DNA of 64,000 nucleotides from Streptomyces piniterrae (GCF_005048155.1 NZ_SUMB01000014.1:186001-250000); one strand, 5' to 3'. Positions 24,185 to 33,082 are shown, numbered from the stretch's first letter. Notes: generated by a model not told the origin, from the sequence alone. Numbers and translations are program-made.

Positions 24185-25951
24185 GTGGCAGCCCACGACG
24201 ACGACATCAACCGCGGCATCCGGCCGGGGCGGGGGTCTGAAGATCCCGCCGGCCAGGTTGCCTATCTCGAGCAGGAGATCGCCGTCCTGCGACGCAAGCT
24301 CGCCGACTCTCCGCGTCACACGAGGATTCTCGAAGAGCGGATCGTCGAGCTGCAGACCAACCTGGCCGGCGTTTCGGCTCAGAACGAGCGACTCGCCAAT
24401 ACTCTCCGCGAGGCCCGCGACCAGATCGTGGCGCTCAAGGAGGAAGTCGACCGGCTCGCACAGCCCCCGGCCGGCTTCGGTGTCTTCCTGCAGGCGAACG
24501 AGGACGGCACCGCCGACATCTTCACCGGAGGCAGAAAACTCCGGGTGAATGTCAGCCCCAGCGTGGAGACCGAGGACCTCAGGCGCGGCCAAGAGGTCAT
24601 GCTCAATGAAGCGCTCAATGTGGTCGAGGCCATGGAGTACGAGCGCGCCGGCGACATCGTCACCCTCAAGGAGATCCTTGAGGACGGCGAGCGTGCGCTG
24701 GTGATCGGGCACACCGACGAGGAACGGGTGGTGCGGCTCGCCGAGCCGCTGCTGGACATCACCATCCGCCCCGGCGACGCCCTGCTGCTCGAACCCCGAT
24801 CCGGCTACGTCTACGAAGTCATCCCGAAGAGCGAGGTCGAGGAACTCGTCCTCGAAGAGGTCCCGGACATCGACTACACCAAGATCGGCGGTCTGGGCGG
24901 CCAGATCGAACTGATCCGGGACGCGGTCGAGCTTCCGTACCTCTACCCCGACCTCTTCAAGGAGCACGAACTCCGCCCGCCCAAGGGCGTCTTGCTCTAC
25001 GGCCCGCCCGGCTGCGGCAAGACACTCATCGCCAAAGCGGTCGCCAACTCCCTTGCCAAAAAAGTCGCCGAAGTGACCGGGCAGCCCGCGGGGAAGAGCT
25101 TCTTCCTCAACATCAAAGGCCCCGAGCTGCTCAACAAATATGTTGGGGAGACGGAACGGCACATCCGGCTCGTTTTCCAGCGGGCCAGGGAAAAGGCCAG
25201 CGAGGGCACACCCGTCATCGTCTTCTTCGACGAGATGGACTCCCTCTTCCGCACCCGGGGATCCGGCGTCAGCTCGGACGTGGAAAACACCATCGTCCCG
25301 CAGCTGCTCTCCGAGATCGACGGCGTGGAGGGCCTGGAAAACGTCATCGTGATCGGTGCGTCCAACCGCGAGGACATGATCGACCCCGCGATTCTGCGCC
25401 CCGGCCGCCTCGACGTGAAAATCAAGATCGAACGTCCGGACGCGGAAGCCGCCAAGGACATCTTCTCGAAGTACCTCACGGAAAACCTCCCACTGCACGC
25501 AGACGACCTCTCCGAACACGGTCAGTCGCGCAAGGCAGCGGTCAGCGGGATGATCCAGTCGGTCGTCGAGCAGATGTACGCGGAATCCGAGGAGAATCGC
25601 TTCCTGGAGGTCACCTACGCCAACGGTGACAAGGAAGTCCTGTACTTCAAGGATTTCAACTCCGGTGCGATGATCGAAAATATCGTAGGACGCGCGAAGA
25701 AGATGGCCATCAAGGCCTTCCTCGAACACAACCAGAAGGGTCTGCGGGTCTCCCACCTCCTCCAGGCATGCGTGGACGAGTTCAAGGAGAACGAGGACCT
25801 GCCGAACACCACCAACCCGGACGACTGGGCCCGTATCTCCGGCAAGAAGGGCGAGCGGATCGTATACATCCGCACGCTGGTCACCGGAAAGCAGGGCGCG
25901 GACACCGGTCGCTCCATCGACACGGTGGCGAATACCGGCCAATACCTGTAA
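24185..25951 (+). CDS. arc: Proteasome-associated AAA ATPase ARC/Mpa
   Basis: A 588-residue ring ATPase that recognises pupylated proteins, unfolds them and feeds them to the 20S proteasome. Order: N-terminal coiled coil (about 20-85) that binds Pup, two OB folds, AAA domain with Walker A GPPGCGKT (residues 273-280) and Walker B FFDEMD (Asp349/Glu350), and the C-terminal end GQYL. The penultimate Tyr is the residue that docks into the proteasome alpha ring. GTG 24185 fits GGAGGAGGTGAGG upstream and gives the conserved start MAAHDDDINRG. A -10-like TAGGGT lies at 24143-24148. Confidence 0.96.
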   Translation: MAAHDDDINRGIRPGRGSEDPAGQVAYLEQEIAVLRRKLADSPRHTRILEERIVELQTNLAGVSAQNERLANTLREARDQIVALKEEVDRLAQPPAGFGVFLQANEDGTADIFTGGRKLRVNVSPSVETEDLRRGQEVMLNEALNVVEAMEYERAGDIVTLKEILEDGERALVIGHTDEERVVRLAEPLLDITIRPGDALLLEPRSGYVYEVIPKSEVEELVLEEVPDIDYTKIGGLGGQIELIRDAVELPYLYPDLFKEHELRPPKGVLLYGPPGCGKTLIAKAVANSLAKKVAEVTGQPAGKSFFLNIKGPELLNKYVGETERHIRLVFQRAREKASEGTPVIVFFDEMDSLFRTRGSGVSSDVENTIVPQLLSEIDGVEGLENVIVIGASNREDMIDPAILRPGRLDVKIKIERPDAEAAKDIFSKYLTENLPLHADDLSEHGQSRKAAVSGMIQSVVEQMYAESEENRFLEVTYANGDKEVLYFKDFNSGAMIENIVGRAKKMAIKAFLEHNQKGLRVSHLLQACVDEFKENEDLPNTTNPDDWARISGKKGERIVYIRTLVTGKQGADTGRSIDTVANTGQYL

Positions 25952-25960
25952 CGCCGCTCT

Positions 25961-25998
25961 CCGGCTGCGGATGTCCTGCACGGGGCGTCCGCAGCCGG
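25961..25998 (+). terminator. arc terminator
   Basis: CCGGCTGCGGA (25961-25971) and TCCGCAGCCGG (25988-25998) form a perfect 11-bp stem 9 bp after the arc stop. The remaining 228 bp before dop hold a TAGGCT -10-like element at 26107-26112. Confidence 0.7.
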
Positions 25999-26226
25999 AC
26001 GCATTTCCGGGGACCGCAGTGACGCCCCCCAGAGAGCGCGACCGACCAGGGAAAACCGGACTGGAGCAATGACTGTAATGATCTCCCCAGCGCCGCAAAG
26101 GCGTTCTAGGCTCTTCGGTACCGCCGCGTCACGCTGTGCGGGAGCGGGGATCGCACACGGACCGGAAGCGCAGCGGTACTTGAGCGCCGACCCCACCCGG
26201 GGGCGCCGCCGGGCAAGGAGGGCCGC

Positions 26227-27738
26227 ATGACCGTACGGCGAGTAATGGGAATCGAGACGGAGTACGGGATCTCCGTCCCCGGCCACCCGAACGCCAATGC
26301 CATGCTCACCTCATCCCAGGTCGTCAACGCCTACGCGGCCGCGATGCACCGGGCACGGCGTGCCCGCTGGGATTTCGAGGAGGAGAACCCGCTGCGGGAC
26401 GCCCGCGGCTTCGACCTCGCCCGTGAGGCCGCCGACTCCAGTCAGCTCACCGACGAGGACATCGGCCTGGCCAACGTGATCCTCACCAACGGGGCCCGGC
26501 TCTACGTCGACCACGCACACCCCGAATACAGCGCCCCCGAGGTCACCAACCCCCGCGACGCCGTCCTCTGGGACAAGGCCGGCGAGCGGATCATGGCCGA
26601 GGCCGCCGAGCGCGCGGCGCAGGTCCCGGGCGCCCAGCCGATCCACCTCTACAAGAACAACACCGACAACAAGGGCGCCTCCTACGGCACGCACGAGAAC
26701 TACCTGATGAAGCGGGAGACCCCCTTCTCGGACATCGTGCGGCACCTCACGCCGTTCTTCGTCTCCCGCCAGGTGGTCACCGGCGCCGGCCGGGTCGGCA
26801 TCGGCCAGGACGGCCACGAGCACGGCTTCCAGATCAGCCAGCGCGCCGACTACTTCGAGGTGGAGGTCGGCCTGGAGACGACCCTCAAACGCCCGATCAT
26901 CAACACCCGCGACGAACCGCACGCGGACGCGGAGAAATACCGCCGGCTCCACGTGATCATCGGCGACGCGAACCTCTCCGAGATCTCCACGTACCTGAAG
27001 CTGGGCACCACCGCCCTGGTGCTCTCCATGATCGAGGACGGGTTCATCGCCGTCGACCTGGCCGTCGACCAGCCCGTCCGCACCCTCCACCACGTCTCCC
27101 ACGACCCCACGCTGCAACACCTGATCACGCTCCGCAGCGGCCGCACCCTCACCGCCGTACAACTCCAGATGGAGTACTTCGAGCTGGCCCGCAAATACGT
27201 CGAGGACCGCTACGGAGCGGACGCGGACGAGCAGACCAAGGACGTCCTGACCAGGTGGGAGGACGTGCTCGGGCGGCTGGAGAACGACCCCATGAGCCTG
27301 TCCGGCGAACTCGACTGGGTCGCCAAGCGCGAGCTCATGGAGGGCTACCGCCGTCGCGACGGCCTGGGATGGGACGCCGCCCGGCTGCACCTCATCGACC
27401 TGCAGTACGCCGACGTGCGCCCCGACAAGGGCCTGTACAACCGTCTGGCGGCCCGCGGCAAGATGAAGCGGCTCCTGGACGAGCCGGACGTCCAGCGGGC
27501 CGAGATGAAGCCGCCAGAGGACACCAGGGCGTACTTCCGCGGCCGCTGCCTGGAGCAGTACGCGGACGACGTCGCGGCCGCCTCATGGGATTCGGTCATC
27601 TTCGACCTGCCCGGCCGTGACTCCCTGCAGCGGGTTCCCACGCTGGAGCCGCTGCGCGGAACCCGTAAACACGTCAAGGAGCTCCTGGACCGCTGTCGGA
27701 CGGCAGAGGACCTGGTGAGGACGCTTTCCGGCCGCTGA
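26227..27738 (+). CDS. dop: Pup deamidase/depupylase
   Basis: A 503-residue carboxylate-amine-ligase-fold enzyme related to PafA and glutamine synthetase. Dop converts the C-terminal Gln of Pup to Glu and also removes Pup from substrates. The ATP/metal site begins with MGIETEYGIS, and the catalytic Asp is in ARLYVDHAHPEYS. The Dop-specific loop (WDFEEENPLRDARGFDL, residues about 42-60) distinguishes it from PafA. ATG 26227 follows AAGGAGG. It comes before pup on the same strand, and the Pup encoded here ends in Gln, so Dop is required. Confidence 0.96.
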   Translation: MTVRRVMGIETEYGISVPGHPNANAMLTSSQVVNAYAAAMHRARRARWDFEEENPLRDARGFDLAREAADSSQLTDEDIGLANVILTNGARLYVDHAHPEYSAPEVTNPRDAVLWDKAGERIMAEAAERAAQVPGAQPIHLYKNNTDNKGASYGTHENYLMKRETPFSDIVRHLTPFFVSRQVVTGAGRVGIGQDGHEHGFQISQRADYFEVEVGLETTLKRPIINTRDEPHADAEKYRRLHVIIGDANLSEISTYLKLGTTALVLSMIEDGFIAVDLAVDQPVRTLHHVSHDPTLQHLITLRSGRTLTAVQLQMEYFELARKYVEDRYGADADEQTKDVLTRWEDVLGRLENDPMSLSGELDWVAKRELMEGYRRRDGLGWDAARLHLIDLQYADVRPDKGLYNRLAARGKMKRLLDEPDVQRAEMKPPEDTRAYFRGRCLEQYADDVAAASWDSVIFDLPGRDSLQRVPTLEPLRGTRKHVKELLDRCRTAEDLVRTLSGR

Positions 27739-27853
27739 TGAACGGCCGGTTCAGGCCGGATCCGCGGCGATCCACAGCTGATCCACGGCTGAAATGGCCG
27801 CGGTGCGGGAATCATCGTGGTGACTCCTGGACGTTGCACCAAGTGCGGGGCCG

Positions 27854-27876
27854 ATGTCGGACCCTGCTTGTAGGGT
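27854..27876 (+). promoter_or_regulatory. Candidate promoter of pup with partial PafBC-type element
   Basis: ATGTCGGAC (27854-27862), eight bases, then TAGGGT (27871-27876). The RecA-NDp/PafBC consensus is TTGTCRGTG-N8-TAnnnT; six of nine positions match, and the spacing and -10 match exactly. The pup ATG is at 27927, giving a leader of about 45 nt. Confidence 0.4.
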
Positions 27877-27926
27877 CGGATCTTGAAGGTCACATCGAGC
27901 GGGGCGAACCGAGCGGGGTGAGGCAT

Positions 27927-28145
27927 ATGGCGACCAAGGACAGCGGCGGCGGGCAGCAGAAGGCCACGCGTTCCACCGAAGAGGTCGAGGAGCAGACGCA
28001 GGACGCGCAGGCTTCGGAGGACCTCAAGGAACGCCAGGAGAAATTGTCGGACGACGTGGACTCCGTCCTGGATGAAATCGATGACGTGCTCGAAGAGAAC
28101 GCCGAGGACTTCGTACGAAGCTTCGTTCAAAAGGGCGGGCAGTAG
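27927..28145 (+). CDS. pup: Prokaryotic ubiquitin-like protein Pup
   Basis: A 72-residue, highly charged, mostly disordered modifier. The C-terminal half (about 38-68) forms the helix bound by the ARC coiled coil, with the conserved DDVDSVLDEIDDVLEENAE. It ends FVQKGGQ; the final Gln must be deamidated to Glu by Dop before PafA can join it to substrate lysines. ATG 27927 follows GGTGAGG closely. Translation upstream of this ATG is also open but unlike Pup. It is between dop and the degraded endonuclease gene, in the usual order for Streptomyces. Confidence 0.97.
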   Translation: MATKDSGGGQQKATRSTEEVEEQTQDAQASEDLKERQEKLSDDVDSVLDEIDDVLEENAEDFVRSFVQKGGQ

Positions 28146-28177
28146 GCGCGCCTTGCCTTTGAATCGAAGGCTCAAGG

Positions 28178-28663
28178 GTGGGTGAGGAGTCGGAGTCGAC
28201 GAAGAGCTGTGTGCGGTGGTCGACGCGACGCCGCACGCAGCCTTCGCTCGCAGGCGGTCGGACCTTGACGGTTCGCCGCGGTACCGCCGAGCGTGTGCGG
28301 CTCACTGCCGCCGCACACGCCGGCCCGGCCGGGGTACGGCGACCCGCCGCAAACCTTGCGCGACAGCCGAAGGGCGGCCCCGGCCACGTCAAGCGCCGGC
28401 ACGGCATCGGCGAAGCGGAACGTGACGCAACGATCAAGGAGCGGCGCGGGTCGTGCTCGATCCGCCCGGAGTCTGACGCTCTGCATGTGGATCACGATCA
28501 CAAGACGGGTAAGGTCCGAGGCGTACGGTGCTTCAGCTGCAACGCAGCCTTGGGTCAATTCAAGGACCGGCCGGACGTCTTGAGGCGGACGGCCGAGTAT
28601 GTGGAAGGAAACGCGTGGAAGCCAACACTCCAAGCACCGGGCGTCTGCCAGCAGCCTTCCTGA
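28178..28663 (+). pseudogene. Decayed recombination endonuclease VII-like gene
   Basis: The reading frame 28178-28663 (161 codons) contains a good endonuclease VII/HNH core at its end (HVDHDHKTGKVRGVRCFSCNAALGQ), but the first part does not look like the family. The expected zinc-ribbon segment (DATPHAAFARRRSDLDGSPRY) is instead in the +1-related frame at about 28216-28310. So at least two compensating frameshifts separate start, ribbon and HNH parts. Zinc cysteines are also damaged: SCSIRPES lacks the second Cys of the usual CxxC, and RYRRAC has Arg for Cys. The 3' end overlaps prcB by 49 bp. A sequencing error could explain one shift but not the lost cysteines. Confidence 0.7.
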
Positions 28664-29460
28664 CGCCTGGATCCTCGTCGTTCATGGATTTCCTCGGCGA
28701 GCATTCTCCCGATCTGCTGCCGGGCAACCGCCCGTTGCCGCCCATCCAGGGCGCCATCGAGGCTCCGCACGGCACGACGATCGTCGCCGCGACGTTCCCA
28801 GGCGGTGTGGTGCTCGCCGGTGACCGGCGGGCGACGATGGGGAATGTCATCGCGCAGCGGGATATCGAGAAGGTTTTCCCGGCCGATGAGTATTCGGCGG
28901 TCGGCATCGCCGGCACCGCCGGTCTCGCGGTCGAGATGGTCAAGCTCTTCCAGCTGGAGCTGGAGCACTTCGAGAAGGTCGAGGGTGCCCAACTCTCCTT
29001 GGAGGGCAAGGCGAACCGGCTGTCGACGATGATTCGCGGCAATCTCGGGATGGCCATGCAGGGCCTGGCCGTGGTGCCTCTGTTCGCCGGGTGGGACGTC
29101 GACCGGGAGAAGGGCCGTATCTTCTCGTACGACGTGACCGGTGGGCGTTCCGAGGAGCATGGCTTCGCGTCGACGGGGTCCGGTTCCGTCTTTGCCCGTG
29201 GTGCGCTCAAGAAGCTCTACCGGGACGACTTCACGGAGAATCAGGCCGCCACGGCCGTCGTTCAGGCGCTGTACGACGCCGCGGACGACGACTCGGCGAC
29301 CGGCGGGCCGGATCTGGCCCGGCGGATTTATCCGATCGTCACGGTGATCACCGACGAGGGCTTCAAGAAGCTCACCGAGGCCGAGATCTCGGAGATCGCC
29401 CGTGCCGTTCATGAGCGCCGCTTCGAGCAGCCCGACGGCCCGCGTGCCGCGCTGCTCTGA
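28615..29460 (+). CDS. prcB: 20S proteasome beta subunit
   Basis: A 281-residue N-terminal-nucleophile protease. The 53-residue propeptide ends at PHG and is removed during assembly to expose the catalytic Thr54 (TTIVAATFPGGVVLAGD, with Asp and the Lys-containing GEKVF-type region behind it). GTG 28615 fits the ribosome site GGAAGGA and the conserved start MEANTPSTGRLPAAF. It overlaps the tail of the degraded endonuclease reading frame. The mature length, about 228 residues, is normal. It pairs with PrcA 91 bp downstream. Confidence 0.96.
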   Translation: MEANTPSTGRLPAAFLTPGSSSFMDFLGEHSPDLLPGNRPLPPIQGAIEAPHGTTIVAATFPGGVVLAGDRRATMGNVIAQRDIEKVFPADEYSAVGIAGTAGLAVEMVKLFQLELEHFEKVEGAQLSLEGKANRLSTMIRGNLGMAMQGLAVVPLFAGWDVDREKGRIFSYDVTGGRSEEHGFASTGSGSVFARGALKKLYRDDFTENQAATAVVQALYDAADDDSATGGPDLARRIYPIVTVITDEGFKKLTEAEISEIARAVHERRFEQPDGPRAALL

Positions 29461-29551
29461 GGGACGGATGTTCCGGAAAGCTCCCCCCGCCACCGCTGGG
29501 GGAGCCCCCACGCCAGTGAGAGAGATTTTGACAGGAAGGGACGGATAGCCG

Positions 29552-30460
29552 GTGTCGACGCCGTTCTATGTCTCACCCCAGCAGGCCATGGCCGATCGCG
29601 CCGAGTACGCCCGCAAGGGCATCGCGCGCGGCCGCAGTGTCGTGGTGCTGCAGTACACCGACGGCGTGGTCTTCGTCGCCGAGAATCCTTCCCGCGCCCT
29701 GCACAAGGTCAGCGAGATCTATGACCGGATCGCCTTTGCGGCGGTCGGCAAATACAACGAATTCGAGAATCTGCGGATCGGTGGTGTGCGTTATGCCGAT
29801 TTGCGGGGTTATACCTACGACCGCGAGGACGTGACCGCGCGCGGTCTCGCGAATGTCTATGCGCAGACGCTCGGCACGATTTTCTCCAGCGCCGCGGAGA
29901 AGCCGTACGAGGTCGAGTTGATCGTCGCCGAGGTCGGCAATGCGCCGGAGGACGACCAGATCTACCGGTTGCCGCATGACGGCTCGATCGTGGATGAGCA
30001 CGGTTCGGTGGCGGTGGGTGGCAACGCCGACCAGATCAGCAGTTATCTGGACCAGCATCACCGTGAGGGGATGACGCTGGGCGAGGCGCTGAAGCTGGCC
30101 GTGGAGTCGCTGTCGCGGGACACCAACGGTGGTGAGCGGACGCTGACCGCCGAGCATCTCGAGGTGGCGACGCTGGACCGTACGCGGCCGCAGCAGCGGA
30201 AGTTCAAGCGGATTCTGGGGCGTCAGCTGTCGCGGCTGCTCGACGAGCACAGCGGTGCGGAGGCCGAGAAGCCGGCGGAGGGCGCGGCCGGGGACGCCGG
30301 CAGTGCCGAGGAGTCGGCGGGTGCCGGTGAGTCCGCCGGGAAGGGCAAGGGCGCCAACGGCAAGGGTGCCAATGGCAAGGGCGGTTCCGGGGCTTCGGAC
30401 AAGGAGGCTTCGGGTTCCGCGGGTTCCTCGGAGGGTTCTGAGGAGTCGTCAGAGGAGTAG
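29552..30460 (+). CDS. prcA: 20S proteasome alpha subunit with long acidic tail
   Basis: A 302-residue alpha subunit forming the outer, non-catalytic rings that gate the proteasome and dock ARC. The start MSTPFYVSPQQAMADRAEYARKG provides the gating residues; the fold ends near LSRLLDEH (residue 233). A further 69 residues of Gly/Ser/Ala/Glu/Lys follow, including the repeat KGKGANGKGANGKGG and an acidic end. Streptomyces alpha subunits often have tails, but I recall that of S. coelicolor (about 260 residues in all) as shorter. GTG 29552 follows GGAAGGGACGG. The 91-bp gap to prcB contains a small GC hairpin. Confidence 0.95.
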   Translation: MSTPFYVSPQQAMADRAEYARKGIARGRSVVVLQYTDGVVFVAENPSRALHKVSEIYDRIAFAAVGKYNEFENLRIGGVRYADLRGYTYDREDVTARGLANVYAQTLGTIFSSAAEKPYEVELIVAEVGNAPEDDQIYRLPHDGSIVDEHGSVAVGGNADQISSYLDQHHREGMTLGEALKLAVESLSRDTNGGERTLTAEHLEVATLDRTRPQQRKFKRILGRQLSRLLDEHSGAEAEKPAEGAAGDAGSAEESAGAGESAGKGKGANGKGANGKGGSGASDKEASGSAGSSEGSEESSEE

Positions 30461-30561
30461 TGCGGCGATGCCGCTTCCGGCCGGGAGGCCGGTCCGCGCG
30501 CCCCGGTGGGTCATCGCCCGCCGGGGCGCGCGGCGTTGGGGCGGCTGGGCGGCGGACCGGC

Positions 30562-31692
30562 TTATGAGGCGGGGGCGGTGTCGGCCGGTGGCGGGGCCGT
30601 GGAGCCGCGGGTGACGAGTTCTACCGGCAGGGTGGGGCTCTCGGGGCGGCCGCCGTCGAGCACGGCCATCAGGGCGCGCATGCCGGCTTCGCCGAATTCC
30701 TCGGCGGGCAGTCGTACGGTCGTCAGCTCCGGTTCGACGGCGACCGCGAGGGCCAGGTCGTCGAATCCGGTGACGGAGACGTCTTCGGGGACGCGCAGGC
30801 CCAGCCGGCGGACGGCTTTGCAGGCGCCGGCGGCGATGATGTCGTCGTCGCAGAGGAGCGCGGTGGGGCGGGGGCCGGGGCCGGTCAGTGCGGCGTGCGC
30901 GGCGTGCAGCCCGGCGTCGACGCCGAGTGCGGCCGGGTGGTGGCGCAGCTGGGTGCCGGGGGTCTGGCGCAGGGTCTCGGCGAGGGTACTGGCGCGCAGG
31001 GCGAAGGTCCAGGAGTCGACGCCGGCCGTGAGGTGGGTGATGCGGCGGTGGCCGAGGGTGAGCAGATGGGTGGTCAACTGCCGTACGCCGTCGGCGATGT
31101 CGAGGTTGACGGTGGCGCCGGCCCGGTCGTCGTCGGGGTCGCTGTCGAGCATCACGAGGGGGAGGCCGGCGTGGCGCAGGGCGCTGAGGGCGTCGGCGGC
31201 CATGGAGGAGGCGATGACGCCGTCGAGGGTGGCGGAGGCGGAGTCGAAGGGGTCGCGGGCCGGGCCGATGCCTTCGGGTGAGGGGTAGAGGACCACGCCG
31301 AAGCCGTGGTCGGCGGCGAGGCGGGCGGCTCCGGTGTAGACGCGGGCGAAGAACTCGGTGGTGAGGGCGGGGACGACGAGGAGCGCGGTGCGGGTGTGGC
31401 CCATGCGGAGGCTGCGGGCGGCGAGGTTGGGGCGGTAGCCGAGGTCGCGGGCGGCGGCGCGTACCGCCTCGGCCTTGGTCGCGGAGACCCGGCCGCGCCA
31501 TTTGTCGCCGAGGACGAGGGAGACGGCGGCCTGGGAGACTCCGGCGGCGCGGGCGACGTCCCGGCTGGTGGCGCGGGTGGCGGCGGTGGTGCGGGGTGGT
31601 TCGCGGTGGGGTGTCCGGGCCGGTGCCGTGTGGGGGGTCGTGCCGGCCGGTGGTTCGCTGCGGGCCGGTGGCGTGGCCTGGTTGCTGGTCAC
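30562..31692 (-). CDS. LacI-family transcriptional regulator
   Basis: A repressor of about 376 residues. The DNA-binding domain reads TSRDVARAAGVSQAAVSLVL, then SLRMGHTRTALLVV leads into a periplasmic-binding-protein-like effector domain ending with DVSVTGFDDLALAVAVEPELTTV. An unusually long Thr/Pro/Arg-rich stretch of about 40 residues precedes the helix-turn-helix. The start is uncertain: GTG 31692 has GAGGAG ten bases upstream, while ATG 31710 and ATG 31749 lack a site. It is divergent from the MFS gene with a perfect inverted repeat between them, so it probably controls that exporter and itself. The pair separates prcA from pafA. Confidence 0.85.
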   Translation of the reverse strand: MTSNQATPPARSEPPAGTTPHTAPARTPHREPPRTTAATRATSRDVARAAGVSQAAVSLVLGDKWRGRVSATKAEAVRAAARDLGYRPNLAARSLRMGHTRTALLVVPALTTEFFARVYTGAARLAADHGFGVVLYPSPEGIGPARDPFDSASATLDGVIASSMAADALSALRHAGLPLVMLDSDPDDDRAGATVNLDIADGVRQLTTHLLTLGHRRITHLTAGVDSWTFALRASTLAETLRQTPGTQLRHHPAALGVDAGLHAAHAALTGPGPRPTALLCDDDIIAAGACKAVRRLGLRVPEDVSVTGFDDLALAVAVEPELTTVRLPAEEFGEAGMRALMAVLDGGRPESPTLPVELVTRGSTAPPPADTAPAS

Positions 31693-31751
31693 CGGTGTGT
31701 CACTCCTCATGCTGGGCCGCTGCGGGGTGGACCCGCGGGTTGCGGCCATGG

Positions 31752-31778
31752 TACGTATAACGCCGCAGGTTATACGTA
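31752..31778. promoter_or_regulatory. 27-bp inverted repeat between LacI and MFS genes
   Basis: TACGTATAAC (31752-31761) and GTTATACGTA (31769-31778) are perfect complements with a 7-bp spacer. Each arm contains a TATAAC hexamer on opposite strands, so the site may overlap the -10 regions of both divergent genes. It is markedly AT-rich compared with its surroundings. Confidence 0.75.
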
Positions 31779-31813
31779 TCACGTCCGGGTGTGCCGGACG
31801 GAGAGGGGCGGGG

Positions 31814-33073
31814 ATGGCCGCGGGATATGCGGAGCTGCTCAGGACCCGGCACGCGGCGCGGCTCCTGGTGGGCACCCTGGTCGGCAGACTGCCGAACGCC
31901 ACCGCCGCGCTGGCCGTGGTGCTCTTCGTCCGCGCCGAGGGCGGCAGCTATGCGCTCGCCGGCGCGCTCTCCGCGGTCTACGGCGTCTTCACCGCCGTCG
32001 GCCAGCCGCTGCTGGGCCGGGCGGTGGATGTGTACGGCCAGCCGCGGGTGATGCTGCCCGCCTCGGTGCTCTCCGGCCTCGGGATGGCGCTGCTGGCCGT
32101 CGTCGGCCTGGATGTGCCGTGGCTCGCCTACGTCGCCATGGTGATCGCCGGTTTCTTCACGCCGCCCCTGGAGGGCGGCCTGCGGGCCCTGTGGCCGGGG
32201 GTGCTCAAGCGCGAGGACCGGGTGCACGCCGCGTACGCGCTGGACGCGGTCGCGCAGGAAGTCATGTTCGCGGTGGGGCCGTTGCTGGTCACGCTGTCCG
32301 TGGCGGCCTGGTCGGAGCGGGTCGCGCTGCTGGTGATCAATCTGGTCGGGGTGCTCGGTGCGCTGTCCGTCGTGGTCTCGAAGCCGTCCCGGCAGTGGCG
32401 CAGCGGGCCGCGTGAGGCGCACTGGCTGGGTGCGCTGCGGTCCTCGGGGATGCTGGTGCTGATCGGGGCGTTCTTCTTCGTCGGGCTGGCGCTGGGGTCG
32501 ATAGCGGTCGCGGCGGTGGCGTACGCCGATGAGCACGGGGACGCCATGGTCTCCAGCTATCTGCTGTCCGCGCTGGGTGCCGGCGCGCTGGTGGGTGGGC
32601 TGGTCTACGGCGTCCGCGAGTGGCCGGGGCGGCCGGAGAACCGGTTGCGGCTGCTCGTCTCGCTTCTGGCGCTGGGGTATCTGCCGCTGATGCTGGCGCC
32701 CGGTGTCGTCGCGATGACGGCGCTGGCGGGGCTCTCCGGAGTGTTCTTGGCACCGGCGCTGGCCTGTGCGTTCGTGGTGGTGGACCGGCATGCGCCCAAG
32801 GGCACGGTGACGGAGGCGTTTTCGTGGCTGGTGACGACGTTCGGTGTCGGTGCGGCGGTGGGCCAGTCGGTGGTGGGGCCGGTCGTGGAGGGCGGCGGTT
32901 CGCCGGCGGGCTTCGCGGTGGCCGGTGCCGGTGGGGTCGCGGCGTTGCTCGTGCTTTTGTCGACGAAGCGATTTCTTGGGGATCCCGTGCGGCGTACCGA
33001 AGGTGCCCGCCCGGCGGAAAATGATCGAAACGGGGCTGTCGAACCCGGTTTCAGAGCAGGCCATCAGGCGTAA
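31814..33073 (+). CDS. MFS transporter
   Basis: A 419-residue major facilitator with about twelve predicted membrane helices, of the drug/metabolite exporter type. It begins MAAGYAELLRTRHAARLLVGTLVGRLPN. A basic linker (KPSRQWRSGPREAHW) splits the two halves. ATG 31814 follows GGAG and a G-rich spacer. Its TAA stop (33071-33073) forms the first three bases of the apparent -10 element of pafA, so the two genes are packed as tightly as possible. It is divergent from the LacI regulator; the substrate is unknown. Confidence 0.88.
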   Translation: MAAGYAELLRTRHAARLLVGTLVGRLPNATAALAVVLFVRAEGGSYALAGALSAVYGVFTAVGQPLLGRAVDVYGQPRVMLPASVLSGLGMALLAVVGLDVPWLAYVAMVIAGFFTPPLEGGLRALWPGVLKREDRVHAAYALDAVAQEVMFAVGPLLVTLSVAAWSERVALLVINLVGVLGALSVVVSKPSRQWRSGPREAHWLGALRSSGMLVLIGAFFFVGLALGSIAVAAVAYADEHGDAMVSSYLLSALGAGALVGGLVYGVREWPGRPENRLRLLVSLLALGYLPLMLAPGVVAMTALAGLSGVFLAPALACAFVVVDRHAPKGTVTEAFSWLVTTFGVGAAVGQSVVGPVVEGGGSPAGFAVAGAGGVAALLVLLSTKRFLGDPVRRTEGARPAENDRNGAVEPGFRAGHQA

Positions 33074-33076
33074 TGT
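33071..33076 (+). promoter_or_regulatory. -10 element of leaderless pafA transcript
   Basis: TAATGT ends 6 bp before the pafA ATG (33083), and no ribosome site is present. It includes the stop codon of the MFS gene. Confidence 0.5.
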
Positions 33077-33082
33077 TCAGTC

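Noticed and set aside
30562..33073. LacI/MFS pair as new proteasome components
   Set aside because: Both belong to well-known families with a shared operator between them; position between prcA and pafA alone does not show a role in protein degradation.
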